Shown one piece after another: positions 28,401 through 36,239 of a stretch of 64,000 nucleotides of DNA (position 1 is its first letter; each line of letters begins with the position of its first letter). Where the stretch lies: positions 1 through 64,000 of the forward strand of contig JBCBMY010000005.1 of assembly GCA_039822045.1 (NCBI GenBank). The letters run 5' to 3'. The position numbers and the translations under genes are program-made. The notes below the pieces were generated by a model. The model saw only the letters and a list, made by a program, of their open reading frames with translations. It did no database searches and was not told the origin of the DNA. The stretch is from HLUCCA09 sp039822045. Lineage in GTDB: Bacteria; Pseudomonadota; Alphaproteobacteria; Rhodobacterales; Rhodobacteraceae.

Positions 28401-28683
28401 TGACGGTCGGGATACGCTCGACGGCGGCGATGGCAACGACCACATGACCGGCGGTGAAAAGGCCGACCTGTTCATCTACCGCACCGATGGCGCAGTCGAT
28501 GTCGATGTGATCGTCGACTTCACGGACGATGTAGATACGATTCACCTGACTGATCTGGGCTACACCGCCAGGGTGGTTGATGGGTCGAGGCTCGAGCTTT
28601 CCTGGATGTCCGGTCATGTTCTGCGGCTCGAGGGGGTCACGGACGCGGACAGCGTTGACGACGACGTTGTGCTGATCGTCTGA
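25450..28683 (+). CDS. G8-domain, beta-helix, RTX-repeat secreted protein (CEMIP-like)
   Basis: A 1077-residue acidic protein starting eight bases after AGGAG. Residues about 5-115 form a G8 domain, with 'PGPDDVVVVNAGDRLIFD', 'VKGLVIHGEFTV' and 'FRVGTPEDPYQSKF'. Residues about 280-480 show the beta-helix signature of the CEMIP/TMEM2/PKHD1 family, including 'GRYPLHWHLSGD' and 'SSIHHSFNKGITVHGTD'. Residues about 855-1010 are RTX nonapeptide repeats, followed by a C-terminal domain ending in hydrophobic residues. There is no N-terminal signal peptide, so type I secretion through a C-terminal signal is likely; no T1SS genes lie in the window. Hyaluronidase-like or other polysaccharide binding is possible from homology but unproven. 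Confidence 0.85.
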   Translation: MADLLWSELRLEDGSSPGPDDVVVVNAGDRLIFDEAASPATVKGLVIHGEFTVEDAGGDLELTTDWAVALGSGTFRVGTPEDPYQSKFTLTLAGKDPDNDVDLGDYTSADGSGMTNVIQNNDAFLMAMGANAAIEIHVDDAAKESWTQLDTTAEAGDTELTFTEATGWEVGDRIAVASTDFDLNQTEEFTIVSVDDGGRTVTVDRPLDYMHYGEIETYDNGTRSWDLDMRAEVALLSRDVTIQGDVDYDSTQALNEQDDQFGGHTMVMMGGEMHVSGAEFAYMGQAGILGRYPLHWHLSGDVTGQYIENSSIHHSFNKGITVHGTDSARVADNVVYETISHNYYFEDGSETDNVLDGNLGMNAREPGEFGAIRGADDTQPSNFYTKNGDNTWTGNHAAGSEDKGFYFSLGRSEGRDFDTFVDNAAHSSGGRSFYLNHGRLVQDGSPSGDADQPQKVDPWEVEGFTAYKSNGVYVRGVEGTFIGSAFAELGSNARFRLNQTIEDSLIVGRSEGNIGNPDTEEEFAEARSLPSSGHFEGFQLYDGPGGLSSVHFDGFEGDDEAIALSNAIHKTASFFVEDITWGERVDEASKLTIGGGGNAIGNDSWARGIVDVDGSLTGVPGSMIYQWSRDRDGSDAFNAGESYEIIEEWGAIVTYGTSSATLRIDSGTLDTNTGNNHGNAGSNLSVTRSDGEYATGLRKQIPVFFDYTYELDYASIDDEFRLYLHDADWGQSVIFNLGPVPTGSSFTLNHPNSGETWTAREVSSMAMLEASPDTAVYRAESGEVYIKLVAEMAHGYLWPQPGATYDYELHSGVTVLVDTEAGIDLDALDFDDPESGDLLPPPPYGEGQAPPAEIGNGTDGHDSIRAREGNDTIFGGDGDDTILGGSGYDLLEGGDGDDSISAFGGRDTIEGGEGHDTLNGSNGTDRIFGGLHNDLLVANDGHDRMVGGQGNDTLIGGDGDNRMTGNAGYDALSGGGGDDVLMGNDGRDTLDGGDGNDHMTGGEKADLFIYRTDGAVDVDVIVDFTDDVDTIHLTDLGYTARVVDGSRLELSWMSGHVLRLEGVTDADSVDDDVVLIV
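28012..28470 (+). repeat. RTX (haemolysin-type) calcium-binding repeats
   Basis: Tandem GGxGxDxUx-type nonapeptides within the preceding protein, for example 'GGDGDDTILGGSGYDLLEGG'. About sixteen half-repeats are visible, several degenerate ('LHNDLLVAND'). Arrays like this fold into a calcium-bound parallel beta-roll outside the cell. Confidence 0.9.
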
Positions 28684-28723
28684 CTGAAGCGACGCAGGTA
28701 CGCAGCGCTCGGAGTGGCGCCGT

Positions 28724-29716
28724 TTGTGCGTGATGGCCCCCGGCAAGAAAGGCGCGTTGCGGCTGCGCGAACGGCGGGCCATTGCGATGGGAGTTGCGGT
28801 CGCTACCTTGGCAATGGGACCAAGGTCGATGCCGCGCCGATACCGAGACATCTATCCGTCATTGCCGTTGCTCAACAGCGACGAGGTTGCGGCGCCGTCG
28901 GCCGCGGCCCTGATGTCGGTGCAGTACTTCCGGGCCGAACCCGACGAAATGCCGGAAGAGGCGTTTGCCGAGCACCATGTCCTCCTGAACCTCAAGGACG
29001 AGCCGCACCGCGTGCAGAACATGCGCGATGGTGAGCTGCGCGACTTCACTTACCACAAGCACGAAATCATCGTGACTCCGGCAGGCATGCGCTCGGGCTG
29101 GCGCTGGTTTGCCACCTCCGACGTGATCGTCTTGACGCTTGCCCCCGACAAGGTGGCGCACTTCGCGCAATCGGAGCTCGGCATGTTGCTCGACACGCAG
29201 CAGTTCCGTGACATGCCGCAGTTCCTCGACGCCGACTTGTGCGCCGCTGGCGTCATGCTGCGCGACGCGCTCGACGCTGGCGACATTTCGTCGGGCGTGA
29301 TGTTTGAGGCGATGAGCCGGGTGCTGCTCGTCAAGCTATTGCAGCGCTATGGCAAGCGGCTCCCAGAAGAGGTCGCGCTGTCGTCGAAGTTCACCTCGGC
29401 GCATTACCACCGGGTGCTTGCCCATATTCGCGCGCGGATTGACCAGACCATCTCGGTCGACGCACTCGCCCGTGAGGCGGGCATGAGCCCGTCGCATTTC
29501 AGCCGGGTCTTCAAAGAGACGATGGGGGCGACGCCGATGCAGTATGTCCTGTCCTACCGCATAGAGCAGGCCATCAAGATGATGGGCGATGCAACGCTTT
29601 CGCTCGGCGAGGTCGCCCATGCCTGTGGATTTGCCGATCAGGCGCACTTCTCGCGGAGCTTCAAGCAGGTCGCCGGGCAGACACCGCGCCAGTATCGCGC
29701 GGCGGCCAACGCCTGA
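28724..29716 (+). CDS. AraC-family transcriptional regulator
   Basis: Up to 330 residues. The C-terminal AraC DNA-binding domain (about residues 225-325) has both helix-turn-helix units: 'SVDALAREAGMSPSHFSRVF' and 'LGEVAHACGFADQAHFSRSF', closing with 'GQTPRQYR'. The N-terminal ligand region is not recognisable. Several in-frame starts occur (GTG 28724, ATG 28733, ATG 28829) with no decisive Shine-Dalgarno, so the true N-terminus is open. It lies between the RTX gene and a periplasmic hydrolase gene and could control either. Confidence 0.87.
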   Translation: MCVMAPGKKGALRLRERRAIAMGVAVATLAMGPRSMPRRYRDIYPSLPLLNSDEVAAPSAAALMSVQYFRAEPDEMPEEAFAEHHVLLNLKDEPHRVQNMRDGELRDFTYHKHEIIVTPAGMRSGWRWFATSDVIVLTLAPDKVAHFAQSELGMLLDTQQFRDMPQFLDADLCAAGVMLRDALDAGDISSGVMFEAMSRVLLVKLLQRYGKRLPEEVALSSKFTSAHYHRVLAHIRARIDQTISVDALAREAGMSPSHFSRVFKETMGATPMQYVLSYRIEQAIKMMGDATLSLGEVAHACGFADQAHFSRSFKQVAGQTPRQYRAAANA

Positions 29717-29846
29717 GGTAGGCCTATTCAAGAAAGCAGTCCCGTTCAAAAACTGCGCAGGGCGCTTCAAGTGTTGGGGCGCCGCCAACGGTATCTCTCT
29801 GGTCATCGGCCCACGGGCCACTTGATTGATCCAGAGGAGACCAGCC

Positions 29847-30806
29847 ATGAAAACCTTCGCACTCACTGCAGCCGCCGCTCTGCTCGCTTCGACCGCCGCC
29901 ATCGCTCAGGTTGAAACCCGCACCGTGACCTTCGAGAACGAGGGCGCGACCCTGTCGGGCACACTCTATCTCCCCGAGGGCCATGACGGCGCCGCCCTGC
30001 CCGCCGTCGTGGTGACCGGGGCTTGGACGACCGTTGAAGAGCAGATGCCGCGCCTTTACGCCGAAGAGATGGTGGCCCGCGGCTTTGCCGCCTTCACCTT
30101 CGATTTCCGCGGTTGGGGCAAGTCCGGAGACCTACCGCAGAATGTTCGCTTTGTCGAAAGCCCCGAAGCCAAGACGTCGGATATCCGCGCGGCCATTGCG
30201 TATGTCGCCACCCTTCCCGAGGTTGATGCCACGCAAATCAATGGTCTGGGGATCTGCGCATCGGCCGGCTACATGGTTGACGCAGTGGCGGGCAACGACC
30301 TTGTTCAGAGTGTCGGTCTGGTTGCGCCGTGGCTGCAGAACGAAGACATCGTGAACGCTGTGTACGGTGGCGAAGACGGCGTGGCAGGCCTCATCGAGAT
30401 GTCGCGTCAGGCCGAGGCCGATGGCGGCCAGATCATTCCTGCTGCTGGCCCAGAAGGCGCTGAGGGCGTGCTGATGCCGATCGGGGGCTACTACTATGAG
30501 GCCGATCGCGGTGCGATCCCGGAATATGACAACCAGTGGAACAATGCCGGATGGGAAGGGTGGCTGACCTATCACCCCGCCGACAATGCACCGCGTCTGG
30601 ATAAGCCTCTGGCGATCGTCCATTCCGAAGCGGCCGCAATCCCCCAAGGCGTGCGCAGCTTCCTCGAGAGCTTCACCGGTGAGGCCACGCAGCGCTGGCT
30701 GGAAGATGTCACGCAGTTCGACTTCTACGACAACCCGGAGGACGTGACCCGAGCCGCCGACACCATGGCCCAGCACTTTGCTGCTCCGCCCGCCCAAGAC
30801 GGCTGA
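29847..30806 (+). CDS. Periplasmic alpha/beta hydrolase (dienelactone-hydrolase-like)
   Basis: A 319-residue protein with AGGAG seven bases before the ATG. A clean signal peptide 'MKTFALTAAAALLASTAAIA' precedes mature 'QVETRTV'. The hydrolase fold is seen in 'LPAVVVTGAWTTVEEQM', 'FTFDFRGWGKSGD' and the nucleophile elbow 'GICASAGYM', where Cys replaces the first Gly of GxSxG. A His is placed late, around 'MAQHFAAPP'. It resembles DUF1100/DLH-type hydrolases. The export signal suggests that it acts on an extracytoplasmic ester. It is directly downstream of the AraC gene. Confidence 0.82.
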   Translation: MKTFALTAAAALLASTAAIAQVETRTVTFENEGATLSGTLYLPEGHDGAALPAVVVTGAWTTVEEQMPRLYAEEMVARGFAAFTFDFRGWGKSGDLPQNVRFVESPEAKTSDIRAAIAYVATLPEVDATQINGLGICASAGYMVDAVAGNDLVQSVGLVAPWLQNEDIVNAVYGGEDGVAGLIEMSRQAEADGGQIIPAAGPEGAEGVLMPIGGYYYEADRGAIPEYDNQWNNAGWEGWLTYHPADNAPRLDKPLAIVHSEAAAIPQGVRSFLESFTGEATQRWLEDVTQFDFYDNPEDVTRAADTMAQHFAAPPAQDG

Positions 30807-30828
30807 TAGACATTCTTGGAGCGGCCTG

Positions 30829-30853
30829 CGGCGGTCCCAATGGGCCGCCGTTT
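30829..30853 (+). terminator. Likely rho-independent terminator after the hydrolase gene
   Basis: A GC-rich hairpin: CGGCGG, one bulged T, CCC, loop AAT, GGG, CCGCCG, then TTT. It lies 22 bases after the hydrolase stop. The T-run is short, so efficiency is uncertain. Confidence 0.5.
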
Positions 30854-30860
30854 GCCCATT

Positions 30861-30877
30861 GTCTGGCGCAGCCAGAC
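30861..30877. terminator. Second hairpin between convergent genes
   Basis: A perfect 7-bp stem GTCTGGC / GCCAGAC with loop GCA sits in the 103-bp gap between the hydrolase (plus) and the copD-like gene (minus). Being symmetrical, it could stop transcripts from either side. No long T-run flanks it. Confidence 0.4.
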
Positions 30878-30909
30878 GGCGTTCGAGGCGCCCGGCGTGC
30901 CCGGTTTGT

Positions 30910-31773
30910 TCACGATGGAGGCGAAACCAATGAGGTGAGCACTGAGGTTGCAGAGAAAATGGCGAGGAACACCATGGCTTCAAGAACGATGGAGCGTGCG
31001 AGCCTCCTGCCGGCGGTCGGATCTCCTGCTTCCAGGGCCGGAACCAACCGGAGCTTGTTCCGTGCCGCGATGAGGAGCAGCACCGCGACCAGGAGGGCCT
31101 TCAGAATCAGAACATTGCCATAAGCCGTGGAGATCAACGCTTCGACGGATCCGGCGATCTCCCAGGCAAGAGTACCGCCTGCCAGTACGAGGACCGGGAC
31201 CAAGGCCGACGCGACCCGTCCAAATCGGGCGCCGAGCATGGCGGCGCGTGGTGCGTCCACCACATCTCGGCTTAGGCGCCAAAGAGGCCAGAGAACACCG
31301 ACCCACATGGCCACGAGAGCGAGGTGCGAGACGAGAATAGCCCTTATTGCACTCGTTGCGTCGGAGAGGTGACCGACCAAAGTGAACGACCAGAGAGCGA
31401 GGGCGGCACCGGCCGACCCAAGCCACAGCCCCGACCCACCGATCAGGGCGCCCAAGGTGAGTAGCGCCAGACCGACCACTTGCGTGACAAGGGCAGGCCC
31501 AAGCGCCGTCTGCCACATCAGGGCGAGCATCTCGACGTCGACCAACCCTGCGGCATCTCCAGTCAATGCTGCGCCGCGCAGCAAAAAGCCGAGCAGTGCA
31601 GCGATGATGCCAGCGATGGCCAAGCCAATCGCCGCACGCCGCACCGCCCGGTCAATCGTCGCCAGGGAGTTCGGGAACATCAGCCGGATAAGAACGAGAC
31701 CCGCACTCATCGTCACAGCCCCGTAGAGCACCACCTTGACCGCGGCGGAAGCCAGCGCCCAGGGATCGGGCAC
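30910..31773 (-). CDS. copD: CopD-family copper transport membrane protein
   Basis: A 287-residue protein of about eight membrane helices. The CopD domain is recognisable in 'RAILVSHLALVAMWVGVLWPL' and 'GNVLILKALLVAVLLLIAARN'. The start is a GTG four bases after the copC stop; the longer frame upstream is an arginine-rich shadow. CopD proteins are inner-membrane partners of CopC in copper uptake or tolerance, which fits the gene order copC-copD. Confidence 0.84.
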   Translation of the reverse strand: MPDPWALASAAVKVVLYGAVTMSAGLVLIRLMFPNSLATIDRAVRRAAIGLAIAGIIAALLGFLLRGAALTGDAAGLVDVEMLALMWQTALGPALVTQVVGLALLTLGALIGGSGLWLGSAGAALALWSFTLVGHLSDATSAIRAILVSHLALVAMWVGVLWPLWRLSRDVVDAPRAAMLGARFGRVASALVPVLVLAGGTLAWEIAGSVEALISTAYGNVLILKALLVAVLLLIAARNKLRLVPALEAGDPTAGRRLARSIVLEAMVFLAIFSATSVLTSLVSPPS

Positions 31774-31777
31774 GGCG

Positions 31778-32131
31778 CTACTCCACGTCGAAGCTGAATG
31801 CGCCCTGCATCGCGTGACCGTCTTCCGCCAGGCCGCGCCACTCGATCCGGTAGGTGCCGGGCCCCAAGGCCGGAAGAGGAACCGCGAACTCGGTCGCGAA
31901 CGCAGCCTGCCCCGCAAGATCGAGATCCATGCGCGGCTGATCCATGAAGGTCAGCTCAATCCGGGTCAGGCGGATCTCGTCGGAGAACGAAAGGCTGACA
32001 ATGTCGGGAGCGGCATCCACGATCGCCTGATCTGCGGGGACAGACGACTTCATCTCGGAATGAGCAAGAGCGGCGTTAGCCAACAACAGCACCATCCCAA
32101 TGGCACTCAACAGGTTCTTGCTCAGCCGCAT
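31778..32131 (-). CDS. copC: CopC-family periplasmic copper-binding protein
   Basis: A 117-residue protein with a signal peptide ending 'NAALA' and a mature N-terminus beginning His-Ser. This is the canonical CopC Cu(II) ligand (His24 of the precursor becomes His1). The CopC beta-barrel motifs 'SVPADQAIVDAAPDIVSLSF' and 'EDGHAMQGAFSF' are present, the latter carrying the second His. It is co-transcribed with copD four bases downstream. Confidence 0.9.
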   Translation of the reverse strand: MRLSKNLLSAIGMVLLLANAALAHSEMKSSVPADQAIVDAAPDIVSLSFSDEIRLTRIELTFMDQPRMDLDLAGQAAFATEFAVPLPALGPGTYRIEWRGLAEDGHAMQGAFSFDVE

Positions 32132-32219
32132 CCGTCGCCCCTATGTCAACCGCTCGTTTCTGACAGATTAGGCGATTATCCAGACGGCGTCCTTACCGGG
32201 CCTGCCTCGCCCACCGTCC

Positions 32220-33230
32220 TTACGCCGCCACGCCCGCGGCGAATGCGCCGGTGTAACCAAAGAGAGCGGCCGCTCCGCCGGTATGGACGAAGACAATGCG
32301 CTGATCCCGAGTGAACGCGCCCTTCCGGATCAAGTCGATCAAGCCTGCGGCCCCTTTTGCGGAATAGACCGGATCCAGCAAGATCCCCTCCAATTCGGCA
32401 AACATGCGGATCGCCTCAATGCCACCCTCCGTCGGGATGCCATAGCCCTGTCCCACATAGTCGGTGTTGGCGACAACGTCCCCGCGTGAGACGGCGCCAG
32501 CGCAGCCCAGTTTCTCAGCCGTTGCGCAAGCCAAGGCGAAGACGTTCTCTTCCTGTGTCGGGCGCGGAGCGCGTACGCCGATGCCGAGCACCGGGATGCC
32601 GGCATTGAGCGCTTTCAGGCCCGTTACCAGACCGGCCTGAGTGCCAGCGCTTCCGGTCGCATGCACGACATGGTCGACCCGCAGCGCGCGGTCGTTAAAC
32701 TGGCCCAGCATCTCGAAGGCACAATTCACATATCCAAGCGCGCCTGTGGGGTTCGAGCCGCCTCCGGGGATGGTGTAAACCGCGTGCCCCTCTGCGCGAA
32801 ATCGCTCGGCAACGGCGCCCATCTCGGCATTCATGTCGAGGCCTGAGGGGCGCTCTTCGAGGGTGGCGCCGTGGAGCCTGTCCAGCAGGACATTTCCGTT
32901 CTCGTTGTAGTCGGTCTCAGTCGAGCCCGTCCGATCCTCCAGAAGTATATGACAGGCCATGCCCATCCGCGCGGCGAATGCAGCAGTCTGGCGTGCATGA
33001 TTCGACTGAGTTGCCCCTTGCGTGATGACCATTGTCGCTCCGGCCAGTTCGGCCTCAGCCATCAGGAACTCCAGTTTCCGGGTCTTGTTGCCTCCGGTGG
33101 ACAGCCCCGTGCAATCGTCGCGCTTGATCCAAATCTCGGGGCCATCCAACTCGGCGCTCAAGCGCGCAAGCTTTTCTAGCGGCGTCGGCAAGTGCGCCAG
33201 AAACCGGCGTGGGAAACGAGCAAGATGCAT
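32220..33230 (-). CDS. cuyA: CuyA-like L-cysteate sulfo-lyase / D-cysteine desulfhydrase
   Basis: A 336-residue PLP enzyme of the ACC-deaminase/D-cysteine desulfhydrase group. The Schiff-base Lys is Lys49 in 'LSTGGNKTRKLEF', with 'QGATQSNHARQTAAFAA', the phosphate loop 'HATGSAGTQAGL' and 'YSAKGAAGLIDLIRKG'. The sequence strongly resembles roseobacter CuyA as I recall it; that enzyme releases sulfite, ammonia and pyruvate from L-cysteate. D-cysteine desulfhydrase is the main alternative. It is divergent from a peptide-type ABC operon that ends in a sulfoxide-reductase-like enzyme, which supports a sulfur role. Confidence 0.8.
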   Translation of the reverse strand: MHLARFPRRFLAHLPTPLEKLARLSAELDGPEIWIKRDDCTGLSTGGNKTRKLEFLMAEAELAGATMVITQGATQSNHARQTAAFAARMGMACHILLEDRTGSTETDYNENGNVLLDRLHGATLEERPSGLDMNAEMGAVAERFRAEGHAVYTIPGGGSNPTGALGYVNCAFEMLGQFNDRALRVDHVVHATGSAGTQAGLVTGLKALNAGIPVLGIGVRAPRPTQEENVFALACATAEKLGCAGAVSRGDVVANTDYVGQGYGIPTEGGIEAIRMFAELEGILLDPVYSAKGAAGLIDLIRKGAFTRDQRIVFVHTGGAAALFGYTGAFAAGVAA

Positions 33231-33574
33231 TGGACCTCCAGGGCGCGCTACGCCGTGACGTAGCAGAAGCCGACCCGAGCGCCCAACGGGTTCTTTCGCG
33301 GCCTGTGCCTCGACTGAGGAGCATGGTCGGGAAGCCCTGCACTGCCGTGACCCGGCGGTTCGCGAACAACACGCTCAATGCTTGTGGGAGAGTGATGGTC
33401 AACCCACGAAACGTGCCTATAATTTACGCATGGTCACACACTTTGGGCGTTTGCCGCCCGAGTCTTCACGTTTTGGGCTGGGGGATGGCTTGTTCAGCGT
33501 GACCGGATCGTCAACGCTTTGCGCGAGTGCACGCACCGGACGACGTGCACCTTTCCAGACACGGAGGTAAGACC
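33231..33574. promoter_or_regulatory. Divergent control region between cuyA and the ABC operon
   Basis: A 344-bp gap with no gene. Besides the inverted repeat near cuyA, it holds a perfect TATAAT at 33418-33423 on the plus strand with only a weak -35 match (TGGTCA, 16-bp spacer). GGAGGT at 33563-33568 serves the binding-protein gene. A regulator gene is not seen nearby. Confidence 0.45.
33247..33264. promoter_or_regulatory. Inverted repeat just upstream of cuyA
   Basis: Perfect 6-bp arms GCTACG and CGTAGC separated by 6 bases, beginning 17 bp before the cuyA ATG on the minus strand. It could be an operator half-site pair or a leader hairpin. Confidence 0.3.
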
Positions 33575-35170
33575 ATGAGTTTCAGGAGCTGGGCCACAGC
33601 GGCCTTGTGTGCATTGGGGCTGATATTCGGGGCCGTTGCGGCGAGCGCACAGAAAGCCGGGGGGACGCTTGTCTATATCGTGCAACCCGAACCGCCGTCG
33701 CTGGCGTCTTTCCTGTCGACCTCGGGCCCGATCGGGCTTGTCGCTCCGAAGATCTATGAAGGATTGCTCGACTACGACAACGAGCTCAATATCGTACCTG
33801 CGCTGGCCGAGAGCTATGACGTCAGCGAGGATGGCAAGACCATCACGTTCAACCTGCGTCAAGGCGTGACCTGGCACGACGGCGAGCCATTTACCTCCGC
33901 CGATGTGCAGTTCACGGTGATGGAGATTCTCAGCAAGGTCCACCCGCGCGGGCCCAACTCCTTCCGCGAGGTGACCTCGATCGACACGCCGGATGAGCAC
34001 ACGGCGGTGTTCAACCTTGCCAACCCCGCGCCCTACATGCTGCGTGCGCTGTCGGCCTATGAGAGCCCGATGGTGCCGAAGCACCTGCTCGAAGGCCAGG
34101 ATCCGCGAAACTCGGACCTTGCGAACAACCCGGTCGGCACCGGCCCGTTCAAATTCGTCGAGTGGCAGAAGGGCCAGTATATCCGCCTCGACAAAAACGA
34201 GGACTACTGGCGCGAGGGCCTGCCCTATCTCGACCGTGTCGTCGGCCGCTTCATCCCCGACGCGTCCACCCGCACGGCGGCGATGGAGAACGAGGAAGTA
34301 ATGTATGGCGCGTTCGGCGCGATCCCGAACATCGATGCCGTGCGCCTGCGCGACACCGATGGCTTCAACGTCACGACCGACGGCTATGCCATGATCAACC
34401 CCATGGCGCTGATCGAGTTCAACACGACAAAGCCGCCGTTCGACAACCCGGCCCTGCGCCAGGCCGTGTCGATCGCGCTCGACCGAGAGTTCCTGATCGA
34501 CAACATCTGGTTCGGCTATGGCAAGCCTGCGACCTCAGCCCTGTCGAGCAACTTCTCGGCGACGGGCCTCTATGCGGAAGGTATGCCGAATTACGCGCCC
34601 AACTCGAACGTCGAAGCGGCCATCGCCGTGCTCGACGAAGCCGGCCTCACGCCGAACGCGGACGGCGTACGCGCAAGCTTCTCGCTCGACCTGATCCCAT
34701 ATGGCGAGGACTGGCGCCGGGCGGGCGAATACATGAAGCAGGCGCTCGCCGAGATCGGCGTTGCCGTCGATCTGCGCTACGAAGATGTGCCGACATGGCT
34801 GAAGCGCATCTATGCCGACTATGACTTCGACATGAACGTCAACTACTTCTACCAGCTGCCTGACCCGGTGCTGGGCGTTCACCGTCACTACGGCACCGAC
34901 CAGATTCGGCAGGGCACCCACTTCGTGAACTCGTCGCGCTACTCCAACCCGGAGCTCGACGCCCTGCTCTCCGCCGGTGCGCAGGAAGCGGATGCGGCCA
35001 AACGGTCAGAGATCTACGCGCAGATCCAGGAGATCCTGGCCAACGACAAGCCCGTCGCGAACCTCTTCGAGATGGAGTTCCTGACGGTCTATAACGAGAA
35101 GCTGAAGGACCACGCCACCTCGGCGCTCGGCTCCTACGGCTCGTTTGCCGAAGCCTGGATCGACGATTGA
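33575..35170 (+). CDS. Peptide-type ABC transporter substrate-binding protein
   Basis: A 531-residue SBP of the family 5 (DppA/OppA) type. The start follows GGAGGT by six bases. The signal peptide ends 'GAVAASA' before 'QKAGGTLVY'. Family features are 'PKIYEGLLDYD', 'VPALAESYDVSEDGKTITFNL' (shown in part) and 'GTGPFKFVEWQKGQ'. It captures a peptide or peptide-like ligand in the periplasm. It is the first gene of a five-gene operon with two permeases, a fused ATPase and a molybdenum enzyme. Confidence 0.92.
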   Translation: MSFRSWATAALCALGLIFGAVAASAQKAGGTLVYIVQPEPPSLASFLSTSGPIGLVAPKIYEGLLDYDNELNIVPALAESYDVSEDGKTITFNLRQGVTWHDGEPFTSADVQFTVMEILSKVHPRGPNSFREVTSIDTPDEHTAVFNLANPAPYMLRALSAYESPMVPKHLLEGQDPRNSDLANNPVGTGPFKFVEWQKGQYIRLDKNEDYWREGLPYLDRVVGRFIPDASTRTAAMENEEVMYGAFGAIPNIDAVRLRDTDGFNVTTDGYAMINPMALIEFNTTKPPFDNPALRQAVSIALDREFLIDNIWFGYGKPATSALSSNFSATGLYAEGMPNYAPNSNVEAAIAVLDEAGLTPNADGVRASFSLDLIPYGEDWRRAGEYMKQALAEIGVAVDLRYEDVPTWLKRIYADYDFDMNVNYFYQLPDPVLGVHRHYGTDQIRQGTHFVNSSRYSNPELDALLSAGAQEADAAKRSEIYAQIQEILANDKPVANLFEMEFLTVYNEKLKDHATSALGSYGSFAEAWIDD

Positions 35171-35247
35171 TCCTGATCCACGCGATTTGAACATCGGGCG
35201 CAGCGGCGGAAACGGCCGCTGCGCTCCAACGAGTTGGGGAGCACTTC

Positions 35248-36234
35248 ATGTCACATTTCGCCCGGCGCATGCGCTATGTGGTCAAACGGCTCTTGCAGGC
35301 AATCCCGATCGTGATCGCGATAGTGGTGCTGAACTTCTTCCTGCTGCAACTCGCCGAGGGCGATGCCGTGGACGTGCTGGCGGGGGAGGCCGGCTCGGCC
35401 ACGCCGGAGTACATGGCCGAGCTCAGGGCCAAGTTCGGGCTTGATCAGCCGCTGCCTGTGCAGCTCGCGATCTATCTGAAGAATGTCGTGGTTTTCGACC
35501 TCGGCTATTCGTTCCGGCATGAGATGCCGGTGAGCGAGTTGATCCTCGACCGGGTGGTTCCGACGCTTCTCCTGATGGTATCGACCATTATGCTGGCCGT
35601 GGGCTTTGGCATCGTACTTGGCCTCATCGCGGCGATCAGCCTGAACACCTGGCGCGACACTGCGATCTCGATCTTCGCTCTGATCACCTATGCCACGCCG
35701 CTCTTTTGGGTCGGCCTGATGCTGATCGTGGTGTTCTCGCTCAACCTCGGCTGGTTCCCGACCTCGGGGATGGAGAACTTCGCGATGTTCTACGAGGGCT
35801 GGGACAGGGTGTGGGACATCGCGCACCACCTGGTTCTGCCGACAATCACGCTCTCGCTGTTCTACCTTGCGCTTTACACGCGCCTGATGCGGGCCTCGAT
35901 GCTCGAACAAGCCGGTCAGGACTATGTGACGACCGCCCGCGCGAAGGGCGTGACCGAAAACCGGATCATGTTCGTCCATGTTTTGCGCAACGCGCTTTTG
36001 CCCGTCGTCACCATGGCCGGAGTTCAGGTCGGCGCGCTGATCGGAGGATCGGTGATCGTGGAATCGGTCTTCGCCTGGCCCGGGTTGGGCATGCTTGCTT
36101 TTGAGGCCTTGTTTGCGCGCGATCTGAACCTGCTTCTCGGGATCTTTCTGCTGTCTGCGCTTCTCGTTGTGGCGGTCAACCTTGTGGTCGACCTGATCTA
36201 CTCGTCGCTCGACCCCCGTATCGAAGTGAGCTGA
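35248..36234 (+). CDS. Peptide-type ABC transporter permease (DppB-like)
   Basis: A 328-residue inner-membrane permease with the N-terminus 'RYVVKRLLQAIPIVIAIVVL', the periplasmic motif 'LRAKFGLDQPLPVQ', and the EAA loop 'DYVTTARAKGVTENRIMFVH'. It ends 'DLIYSSLDPRIEVS'. It lies 77 bp after the SBP gene and 5 bp before the next permease gene. Confidence 0.92.
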   Translation: MSHFARRMRYVVKRLLQAIPIVIAIVVLNFFLLQLAEGDAVDVLAGEAGSATPEYMAELRAKFGLDQPLPVQLAIYLKNVVVFDLGYSFRHEMPVSELILDRVVPTLLLMVSTIMLAVGFGIVLGLIAAISLNTWRDTAISIFALITYATPLFWVGLMLIVVFSLNLGWFPTSGMENFAMFYEGWDRVWDIAHHLVLPTITLSLFYLALYTRLMRASMLEQAGQDYVTTARAKGVTENRIMFVHVLRNALLPVVTMAGVQVGALIGGSVIVESVFAWPGLGMLAFEALFARDLNLLLGIFLLSALLVVAVNLVVDLIYSSLDPRIEVS

Positions 36235-36239
36235 CCGCC

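Noticed and set aside
28012..28470. Tandem DNA repeat of mobile origin
   Set aside because: The periodicity is at protein level (RTX nonapeptides); the DNA copies are diverged and in frame.
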